From Streblospio benedicti (taxonomy: Eukaryota; Annelida; Polychaeta; Spionida; Spionidae): a stretch of DNA of 64,000 nt. Where the stretch lies: positions 4,385,788 to 4,449,787 of the forward strand of contig CM032669.1 in the NCBI GenBank assembly GCA_019095985.1. The letters are read 5' to 3'. The number at the start of each line of letters is the position of its first letter. Position 1 is the first letter of the stretch. This document shows, in pieces, positions 34,701 through 46,700 of the stretch. The position numbers and the translations under genes were made by a program. The notes under the pieces are model-generated. The model searched no databases and was not told the origin of the DNA. It saw nothing but the letters and a program-made list of their open reading frames with translations.

Positions 34701-37700
34701 ATTTATATGTACGTTCAGTCGTACACGTACATGTATATCATAATTGTGCACAATTTAAAAATGAATTATTTTTTTCATTAGCCATCATTCAATTTTTGAA
34801 AAACTGCTTGTGTTAAAATTGTCATATTGCATGGAGACCTGCCAACTATTCCGAAATTTTGGAAGCCAGTAATTAATGTAGCATATAGAAAACGCCAGGG
34901 TTGGGTTTTGTATGGCTAAAAGTGGTTTGGTTTTGATTTATATCTGAACGGCACATCTACTGCACAAAAAACATAGGCAGATCCAGGGGTGGCGCATATT
35001 TTTACTTACAATATTACTGACCAAAAACGTGTTCAAACTTCGATTTCTTCATCGGCGTGGACTTTTGACGAGCATCACTCCATGATCCATCGGTGGTAGC
35101 AAAGATATCAATCGTTTCGATAGAAATAATAAATATCAGACACCCACAATTATTGTGTAGTTTGCCAAATGCCTTATTTGTGATCTGGTGTCATATTGTA
35201 AATGGACCCTGAAGAATATGTACCCGGTGTCCATTTTCTATAGCGGAAAATGGACCTGGGGGTCCATATTCCACTATAGAAAATGGACCCCCCTTATCGA
35301 AAATGGACCCCCCCCCACCCCAAGAATATTTTTTGTGCATTAAGATAATTCTATGAAATGATACAATTATAGATGTGTGTTTCATAGTTAATAATTTGCC
35401 CTTGATGTGGCAGGTTTTGTTTAAAAAGATGCCATTGTATCGGAGTGAAAGCGGAAATTGCAATTCGTTGAAATGTAAGATACTCATAGATACAAAGTAT
35501 AATAAGTAATCAATAATAGATAATTAGTAACATTACTAAATCTTATAATCGAAACATAAGTACAACATACAGACTTGCAAATTGATGGTTCTTACTATTG
35601 TATTCAGAAATTAAGGAAAGGCCTTTGATCTGTAAGTTCTGTAAGTAAAAGCCTTTGATCTGTAATCTCAGGGTTTGGGTCTTAAGCAAGTGCTTATATA
35701 TACACATTATTTTTGATTATAACTAATAGCAGTCTATGCCATAGAATTTTTGCCCCCCCCTCTCTCCAGTTATCATGAAAAATATTATATCTAATGTTCC
35801 AGTCCTTAAAAGAATGTATTTCCTAGGTCCATTTTTAATGCAAAAGTAAAACGTGTTGTAATTTTGTGCTTTACATAGTAATCTGGTCCATTTTCTATGC
35901 CAAAGAATTTGGACCCCCCTCCATTTATAATGAAAAACACATATTAATAATGTATCCTTGTTCCATTTTGATACTATTAGATAATTTATATTCCTATGAT
36001 TATATCACAATACTTACACCTTACAACTGTTCCCAATGCAATTCAATGTGCATTATAATTACATTTAATTGAAATTGTTAAAATATAATGAAAATATCTC
36101 ATACACAATGAGTAAAGTTCAATTAAATCGTTAGTAAATTCATAAAACTTCAAATAGAAACTAATAAAAGAATTGAGGGAGGGGGGTCCATATTCCATTA
36201 AGGGAGTCCATATTCTATAGCGGAAAATGGACCCGCAGGTCCATTTTCCGCAGGGGTCCATTTACAATCTGACACAGGCATGCAAGATACAATAAGATGA
36301 GGCATGGATGAAGAATACTATGATAATTCTTCTTCAAATGGTTAAACTTCTTCACATCATGGCAGATCTTACCCAAAACAGGTGAATTCTCGGAAATCAG
36401 CCTTGCACAGCGAGCTACATTTGTTAGATACGGAGTAGCGCTCTCAATGAAGAAGGTTCGGTATCCTTTATAAAGCAGTTCCCCAGATAGTCAGAAAATT
36501 TTTATAGCGGGCACCAAGAGGTTGAGTCCCACCGGGCCAACCTCAGAAACAATAGTAGTAAAATTTAAAAAAATAAAGTATATCTGTCAGACCCATGCAC
36601 AAACGTGCACAATTTTTCTGCACGACTGCATCCCATCAGATGATATTGCAGAGGATGTAAACAGCATTTGACGAAACTGTCAATGATTTTGTAAGTAAAA
36701 CCAGTGCTGTGAAATAAATGTGTCTATCTATGCAATACCAACACAACGAACACGTTTAAGGATGTGTATCCCAAGTCAGACATGGCGATTCGCCAAATTT
36801 CATACTGTTCAGTACGGGCGAGTAGGGTCTGAAGCTGACTGGTCCGTAAATCTTCAAGTCATCCATTATCTAGGTAGTTGATATACCATACAAGTCTGTG
36901 ATTGAGGATATGTACCATACAGACCATATTTCATTAAAATATTTAAAGTAGAAATTTTGTCAAAGTTACTTAAGTAATGATGTATATGTTATTATTACAA
37001 CATAAATTGATGTGCAATGGTTTATACTTGTAAATGCACAAATGAATTACCAAAATGGATGACGATACTGATTTTTTAGTCAAAATACGGAAATTTTGCC
37101 TTCGGAACACTGAAATTTCATCGACAGCAGCTGGCAGGTCTGTGCATGTATAACACTGTACTTATCAAATCTCTGAACATAACCCTTAAACTGCAGACAT
37201 GTAAGTAAAGCATGGTTTCCCTTTAGACTGGAGCCAAGATAATAATTCGGGGCAAGGGATCTGTCAAAGAAGGGAAAATTGGACGCAAGGATGGACAGCC
37301 ACTACCAGGTGAAGACGAACCATTGCATGCTTATATCACTGCAAACAACCCAGAAAATGTCAAGAAAGCTGCTGAAAAGGTAAACTAAACTGAATATACA
37401 GCTTCCATACTTTTAATGAATTTTTCAAAATCATAAATAGACTCAAATGGCATTTCCCTCATCATGAAATGGCTCACCTCGTTCGATATTCAGATTTTAA
37501 CTTATTAAATCTATCCGGACGAAGTACGGAGGGAGATTTCTTGCTTTGCTTCTGTCCGCGTACGTACATACGTACTTGATGTATGTCCATCCGAAATAAA
37601 CAGGCTCATAACGCAAAGACTATTTGAGCGATTGCTTTGAGTATTTTAGGCATCAAATTTGCAGTGTAAACTGCGCAAAAGGAGCGTAAATAAACATTCT

Positions 37701-40700
37701 TGCAAATAAAATACTGTTCATTTTCAAGAAATTTACATCGAAATGTCGAGTTCATGCCTTTGTTGTTGACACATAAATATGAAATGTTGATTGCGAGTAT
37801 TATTATACAAACTTCGCAGCCAAGCGTGGTTGTTGGTTTTTCTCATCTGTGGGATACTATAGTATGGCAGGGTTCGAAATTAACTTTTTTGGCAGGTAGC
37901 AAAACTTTGCTACCGAGTTTTGAAATTGGTAGCAAAACAGTCTGAGTTGGAAGCAAACCGTAAAATACATAGAAAATTGATTCAAAGACTGTTACGTATG
38001 CTAATATTATAGAACACTAATCAGTCTTTAACATCATTTCATCAAGAGACAGAATTACTAATAAATCAGTTCAATAAACTTTCTAAGCTACTAATGTTCA
38101 CTTTGCGTCAAAGACACGGTTTTTGTAGTATTATCACTTGCACACATCCACAACATAATATTATGTTTGAAAAAAACAGAATTAATGTCTAGGAGTTAAC
38201 TATATTAAGTGTGCAACTCAATCCACCAAATGCTAATCCATGAAAGATTAGCAACTGATCTATGCTCACAAGTCATGTGTATGTGACAATGTGCAATTAT
38301 GTGTATTATAAAAGACCCACCTATTTTCATAACATGGGTCTGATTTTCATCACATCCCCTGAGGACAGCTAGGATGCAAATGATTGCATCCCACTGTGAA
38401 TGTATGGCTGCTTTATTTCATGGTAGCAAATATCTGCTACCAGACTCCTTATCTTGGTAGCAGACACACATTTTCTGGTGGCATTTGCTACCATTGCCAC
38501 CGCTAATTTCGAACCCTGTATGGGCGACTATAGTAGCCCGTTGCCATGGGTCACTTTTGTAGACGCATGACAATAAATGTTAAAATATTAATGGATATTT
38601 TCATTATATTTTTACGAAATATTTGTTTCAAATGAAAAAAAGTCAAATTTTCGTAAACCTACTGTAGCACTTGCATATGGTTTGCGTGTATTGTAGACGT
38701 GTTTGATGTTTGGTTTTATATCGGTATTACTGATGTTGCAGATCAAGGACATCATAAGACAGGGAATAGAGGTACCAGAGGGTCAGAATGATCTGCGGCG
38801 ACAGCAGCTACGAGAACTGGCTCTACTAAATGGCACACTGCGCGAAAATGATGGACTTGCGAAGTTGAAGCAGTTACAGCAAGCTACAACTATCATCACT
38901 AACACCATTGTGTGCACAGTATGCGGTGGAACAGGACATATTGCACAAGATTGTAAATCAAAGAGGTATGTAAAATATACAGTTTATTACTTTTAACCAA
39001 TCGATGTTTACTTTCAGACAACTTGTTAACTTTCACCCATACAATGTACATAGGGCAGGGTCAGGATTAGGTGGAAAAGTGTTACTTGTCAGCAGGACTA
39101 GTAACCCTCAAATATCTACTCGTCCTGTGAAAAATGTACTCGTACTCCTTGTACAAACTCTATATCTGTATGACAAATTATTCAGAATTGCTCCTCTTCA
39201 AAAGGACGAGTTTCTAAAGATTAGCACTTGTCCTCCACAAGTTTTTCCTAGTCAATACGAGTGGACGAGTGGCTAATCCTGATCCTGATAGGGCTTCATC
39301 AGACTGTCAATATCAAACATACTAGTCCAAATAATACTACAGAATTAACAAGTTGTTGTTTGGCCCCCACCCTCCCCCTTCTGCTGGTTGTTATGAATAA
39401 AGCCGACTATCTCAAGAAATGTGATGATTTATTATCTGATGAGAAAATTGATTTCAAAACTGATCCAACCAATAAATATCCGGCAATTTTATTAGAGGAT
39501 TTGAAAGAATTTAAGGTCAAAAATCAGATAGATTCGACTCTTCAAGACAGTTATACCCCACTGTAGATCAGCAGCAACGCTTCTATGGATACTGAAAGTG
39601 CACAAACAATCTATACAACTGGGACCCATAGTTAGCTCCATAAAGTCTATTTCATATGAAGCGGCCAAATACTTAAGCGCAATCCTCACATCATTTTTTT
39701 TATAGTTGTTGTTGTTTTTTTTTTTCTGCTGCCTTATATCCGAAAAATAATAATAATAAGGCAGCAGAAAAAGAAAAAACAACAACAAGCACTATAAAAA
39801 AATGCGACCACATGCTGCATACCATATATCACAAATCTTATATAATCCTCACATCGCTAGTCGGGAAAACGATACATCATGTTCGAAACTCCCTAAGAAT
39901 TTGCTCAGGACGTTTGCAAACAGACTTGATCCGAATGAACGTTTGATCATATGATGAATCAGTGTTGTTTACGAGTGTTTCAGTTGACAAAGCTTTAATA
40001 GTTGTAAATGTAATTCCGATAATTTCATTTTCATAAAAAGTGTGCACTTTTCCATGTAATATCGTGTTGGCGGCCACTGACAGACATTGACCCAGTTTTG
40101 CCTTTTGAGCGTTACGCAATAAACCTTGTTAACACTCTACAGGGAGAAGTATTTGACATATGGTCACCAAACTTCATATTAAGCTTCGTTGTACTACTCT
40201 CCAGAGCTGATTAGATTTTGGTGTACTTTGGCCTACTTTTGATGAAGTTACGATGTGTTTTTAAAAACAAATTATTACATAATTGTGTTCATCTGTCTCC
40301 TGGGAACAGTTTATGACCTATCATCACCAAACTTGACATTTGGTATGTCTATATCACTCTCCTCAAGTGATTTGATATTGGTGTACTTTGGCCTACTTTT
40401 GATTTTTTTTTTGGAATATTCAAGTTAAACTATTGTTACCACTGCACTGGGATAAGTATTTTACCTATGGTCATTACACTTTACAGTTAAGTTCACTATA
40501 CTAGTCTCCACAGTTGAATTGATGTTTGTGTACTTTGGCCTACTTTTTACGAATTTATGAGCGTTACATAATAAACCTTGTTACCACTCTACAGGGAGAA
40601 GTATTTGACCTATGGTCACCAAACTTCATATCTAGCTTCGTTTTACCACTGTCCAGAGCTGATTAGATTTTGGTGTACTTTGGCCTATTTTTGATGAAAT

Positions 40701-43700
40701 TATGATGTGTTTTAAAAAAAAATTATTACGAATTTGTGTTGATCTGTCTCCTGGAAAGACTTTATTACCTATCATCACCAAACTTGACATTTTGTATGAC
40801 TATATCACTCTCATGTGATTTGTTATTTGAGTACTTTGGCCTACTTTTCAAAAATGGCCTGATCGGGGAAATGGCCTGATTGGGGAAGGGGAGATTTACG
40901 GCGTTCCTAAAATTGTACTAAATGATCAATAACAAATGTAGCTTGCTGTGCAAGGCTGATTTTTGTCTGAAAATTAAGATTTTTGATGCCTCTGATTAAG
41001 ATTTTTCGTGGTGACAGGTTCACATCTCTGTGGACCTTCTCTCTTCTCATGTAACTAGCAGAAGTGGGAGGTTGGGTGGCTGGGGGAGAGCAAACAACAG
41101 CTTGTCTATCCTGTAGTATTGTGCAGACTAGTATGTTTGATATTGACCGTCTAATGAAGCTCCATGTATGGGTGAAATTTTGCAAGTTTTCTGTAAATGA
41201 ATGTGTATTATATACCAGGATAGATGGGTCTGCACTATAATAAAAGAGGCATGTGTCAATGATTTCACACCATCTATCTGTCAGTGACAAAAATTGGGAA
41301 TAGCCCAAATTGGCCAGAAGGGTCAGTATTTTAAAATCTTCACTGTCCCTTCGGATACATTACTGGTCCTGTGAGCGCCGAAGATGCAAAGCATTGCCAG
41401 GGAATCTCGGGGCAACCCCCACCCCAGAAACTAATATTGAATTCATTTAATAGATTTACACAATTGTCACAATATCATATTGGATATAGCATAATGGAGG
41501 TAGACCAGATCAAGCTCTTCTCTCACTGTGATAACCAGTGACTCGATAAACCGTTGAAGAAGCTTGCCAAACCGCAAACTGTACAAAAGTCAAACAAAAT
41601 TCCACTAAATTTTATGTTTGCCAGCTGGGCCATCATTTAGGAAACATTACTGGCCATTCTAAGGTTGTACTAGACTCGGGCCGATGGACCAATGCCAAAT
41701 TTTATCACTGATCTGTTAAAAACATAAAATAATTTATAGATTACTGTAACATTATTGGTTTGAATTTGGGGACGTTCCTAATTTTTTGCACAACTGTGTA
41801 TGTAGTTTGTATGTATATATCTGCCTGCCTGGGTTCATAAGATGTCATCTTTAGATTTCATGCCATGTTCATAATTGTTCTCTGGCCTTTCCATCACTCA
41901 TCCATCTCACAATTGCCTTGTTTCTTTTCGGATGCAATGCCCAACATTCAGATAGGGAGAGCACACAAGAGCATGCAAGGAAAGGTATTGTAAGAATGTA
42001 GGGAGCAAATCCCTGCTAGTCCTCAGGCCAGCTGGAATGAAATCTCATTCACTAGCAAATATAGTGTTACACATCTAAAGCTAATTGCGTTCACTTGTTT
42101 TATAGACCTGGTGACACATTGCGAACCCTTCAGAACCAAAATCCCTTGGACAAGGCTAAGATGGACAGCGAGTACTCTGCCCTCATGGCAGAACTAGGAG
42201 AGGGGCCGCCTCCATCACAGCCCCAGCCTCAGAGGAGCATGGGACCGCCACCAATGAATTATACACCAGGGAGGCCATCATTCAGTCAACCACCTCCTGC
42301 ACTGGTACGTTCACTAAGGTTTTATGTGTAGTCACAATATATGTCATTCAGTGAATCACCCATTATGGTATTTGAACTTTCAAGTTTTCACAATTTTCAA
42401 TACATTGTGGTAATAATTTATTATTTCCCTTTGCAATGAGTACAGTCAAACCTGTCTTAAGTGACCTTTCATTTGGATTGCCAAAAAGGTCACATACAAC
42501 AGGTGGTCACTTAACCCTTGGGATGCCAACCCCATTTTCACTGTTTTGCTGCTGACTGCCGACTACGGCTTTTCGCTTGACAACTTATTCACAGTCGTAG
42601 GTTTCCTCGTGGAGACTGAAATATAACCCTTAGGGGCAAAACCCACAGCAACGGATAGTCGCCGTACGGCAAATCTGCCGTACAGCGATTATAAACCCAC
42701 AGTGACGGATCATATAAGTTGACGTACGGCTACCGTACGGCAGCTGGAATTGGCACACCTGATTATTATGAATCTTAGTATTATTATCATCATATATATT
42801 ATATTATATATAAAAATGAATGCCGTGTTTCAAATAACTCTAGACATCTTACAATGATATTGTGTGTTTGAATTTAAACTCAGATAACCATCAAGTTCTA
42901 CGTTTATAGTTACGTTTAAGCTTGGCAACGTTCACGTAGTTCTACTTCTTTGTATAGTGACATAGAAAAACGAGTAAGTTTGCCGAGACGGTGTTTTCTG
43001 TTTTCAGATACTACTTTTTCTTGTCGTTATATATTAACTTAATAAACACATTACTAGTAAAGGATCAATTACTGGTGCGCTAAGGTGATTTGCCGTAAGG
43101 CTATATTTGATACCAATCCGTCAGTATGGGTTTTACCCAATAGAAAAGTTACTAAAGCAATTCATCCAACGCCGTACGGCGTTGTAAGACACCGTACGAC
43201 ACGTGTTCGTGTCAATTGCCCCCCTATGCGATTGAAAAATCTGCCATACGGCAGATTTTCACTGTGGGTTTTACCTTATGTAAAATGCATTGGAGCAATT
43301 CGCACGAAGTTGACGTACAGCTGCCGTACGTCGCTGTGGGTTTTGCCACTTAGTAGCTCTTGGGGTTTCATCACAACTTTTTCATATTTGCAGTACACAT
43401 TCACGAGATGGTCTAGTTTCTTATTTTCACCATTATAAATAAGGATACAAACAGATCACTATCGATTTTGACCATTTCGAGTAATCGCCAATTCATTTAA
43501 CAGGTTCCACGAGCAATTTAAAATGTCGTAATATCAGTATTAATTATTTAGCAACGAACTTTGTTTGTGCTAAATGATTGCTATAGGGAGGTGGGGGAGA
43601 GAGGTTGCTTCAAGGTAAATTTATATACAGTCAAACCTGTCTTAAGTGACCTCTCATTGGGATGACCAAAAAAAGTCACATCGACAGGTGGTCACTTAAT

Positions 43701-46700
43701 ACAGGTGCCAATTCAGACTTGTTTACCATCTTGAAGCTAAAGTAGGCATTGTTTTATGTAAGACTAAAGACACAAAAACACGCTATTTATATAAATTTAA
43801 TTTATTTGTAAGCAGCCTTTCCACTGTAGCCTAATTCATAGTTCCGAGCCACGCCCCTTTTTACGTCAGCCAGCCAATCAGCGAGCGGCCTCATACAAAC
43901 ATACGCAGGTGCGCTATCATGGTCTCACAAGCTTTATCTCCCCCCGTAATAAACAGTGAGAAATTGTCGTTTATTCATGTTTATTTCATAGGAATATGGT
44001 TTTATAAGTCTAGATTATCTTCCAAACATGTAGCTGGTGCCCGGGAGCTGGTGTCGCCCTCGATTCAAAAAGACCGGTTCGAGGCACACTTTATTAGAAA
44101 GACGAATTTCTAAAAGTTCTCTTACTCGTAAAATAATATGACTGCTGTGAGTCATCATAAAGGGTACAGATGATACGAAAATGAGCATAAAACAGCTTAC
44201 TTGGGTGAAAGACTCTATAAAAACGTCTCCAAATATATGTGTCGTGTGCGTACAGCCTTGTAAACTGTCAAAATTCTTCATCGCCAACACACGCACAAAT
44301 CACTGTGATTTTCAAACAATATTCGTGATTTGAGAAATATCCTTTTGTCCATGACTTCATAATCGGTTTAAAATTGATCCGACATGTGAATTTTTGATGG
44401 GTATGTTATTGTTAAGATGATAATCCATTCGTTTCACAAATAATATCACTCTTTGGCGATTTAAAGGTAACGCCATTTGTATGTCACATTAGCCTTTATC
44501 ACACGCCGTTATTTGTCAACACCTATCATAACGCAATGCGATTAAGAGTAGCGGCTCAAAAAACCCGATATCACGGGACTTCATTTGGTAGTGGAAGCAA
44601 AAAGATGGAAAACTAAATGCTTCAGCAAATCGTTATTATCAATGATTTCGGAGAATACTTCTGGTATGCTGTAGAACAGAGGTTACCGAATTTATCCCAA
44701 GTTAAAACTAAGAAGATCAGCACAATTTTGATTCAACACTCTTGGGTAGAAAGTCTGCAATTTCTCTCTATTTACTACGGGCGATAGGAACATTTGTGAG
44801 ACTACGTCAAAACCAGAAAAGAGGGCGGGGCTTTGGAACTATGAATTGCTACAACTCTTTGCTATAAAGTCAAAACTTTTCTTTTTGCTGTAGCCAGAAT
44901 ACAATATTTATCTATAAATCACTTTTCCAACGGTGCCATCGTGATTAAAACTAGATAACTATATGTAAAGCCGTATAAGGAATCGTTGTGCACAATTTAT
45001 TTTAATGTTTAGCTGTTATTTTAAGAGAATACAAAGATGTTTCATTTGACAGCATTAATTTGCACTTCAAATGGCACCATGTTTGCCATACCGCACCAAA
45101 TGCACTAACACCAATGTTTGATCGCGTTGTAGACATACTTATAGTGGTTCAATCTTGAGAAATACATATTCGTGTTCCTAACACCTTAAGCTTTATAATG
45201 ATATATAAATCAGTTCCAAAAACACCCGATAAATATTTTTAATTATTTTCTAAATTACTGTAATGCATTTACTCCGACGCTACCCTGCAAAATACCACAG
45301 TCCTAACCGAACTGGGCTTCTTTTTACCTTTGGAAATGTGATACTTTGTTTGAAAACATTTGTGAAATTGGGAATGGGGTAAGCCAAAATGGTTTCCTTG
45401 TGTTTTGGTGAAGAGATGATTGAAATACGAGCATTTTTATGGAAATTATGGCAGTTTAAAGTTGGCAACGCAGCTCTGACAAATGGAAAGATTTTATACG
45501 CGCTGCGCTGCAAATATTTGCGAGGATACAAGGGCCATCATGTAATAAAACGTGAGGGGTAATGGGTTAAATGAAGCTAGGTATGAAGAAAACTTTCTTG
45601 GAAAAATGAAAATCTGTTTTGAAGTCATTGAAAAGTCATTGTAATTTAATGTGCAAACAGTGGGAACCCTGAACAGGTTTGACTGTATGTTTTAACAACC
45701 AGCCACATTTTCAGATGCCTCCTCCGGTTAGCCAGTACAACCAGCCTCCGCCCCAGCAGAACAAGCCTCCCAGCCTGATGGCTCTCTCCACGCAGCCTCC
45801 AGGCATGGGCCCTCCAATTTCGCAGCCACCACCACTGATGGGGCCTCCACCCTCGTCCTCACAGCCACCCTCACTCATGTCTCAGCCCCCACCTGGTGTT
45901 AGTGCTCCCCCACCTTGGCAAGGAGGTGTAAGTTGATTTTTTTTTTTATTATTATTTTTTGTATAAGGCCAACCAAAATATTATGTTTGTTTCCGGTTTC
46001 CACCCAAACCTCATTTTTATGCCTGACCTTAAAAGTTTTCTGACTTGCAGTAAAAGATAATACCACAAACACAGCCCTTGAAAAATATCAATGTAATTAA
46101 AAGTGTTGAAACACCACCCGAAGCATCGAACATAATTTGCATAGCCAGAAAAAGTGAATGAAAACCTTTATTTGTTTGGCCTGAAATGCATTAAGTTTGA
46201 TAGGTTGAAACGGATCTGGGCTTTGTCCGTACATGTAGTTATGAGCTTCCTACATTAAGGTAATTAAGGTACATATGAAATACATCATACAGTCTATGAT
46301 AGACTAATGTGCTGACAGCAAGTTCAGAACTATACATTTTCAATCATAAGTAAAAAATGGTAATGAATATCAAAATAAAAATTATAGGAATGAAACGCTA
46401 TTTTTTTGCCAGATCTACATCACAATTTTGATTATTCTGGTTGGTCTACTTAATAGTGAACACTTACATGAAAATGGCATTTTTCCAGTGTCTGAGAGAG
46501 ACAGAGTCAGACATTTTGAACAAGTCAAAATTGGGGATTAGGTACCATGATTGGAATAGCCAAGTTTATATTTTTGATTTGCATACACACGGATAGTCAC
46601 ATAATTGGTGATACATGAATGTCTATGCAAATCAAAAATATAAACAAACTTGGCTATTCCAATCATGGTACCTAATCCCCAATTTTGACTTGTTCAAAAT

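Noticed and set aside
40907-41308. 133-codon minus-strand frame in SF1 intron
   Set aside because: No domain, no splice context and no codon pattern to support it; possibly a transposon remnant, but I cannot assign it.
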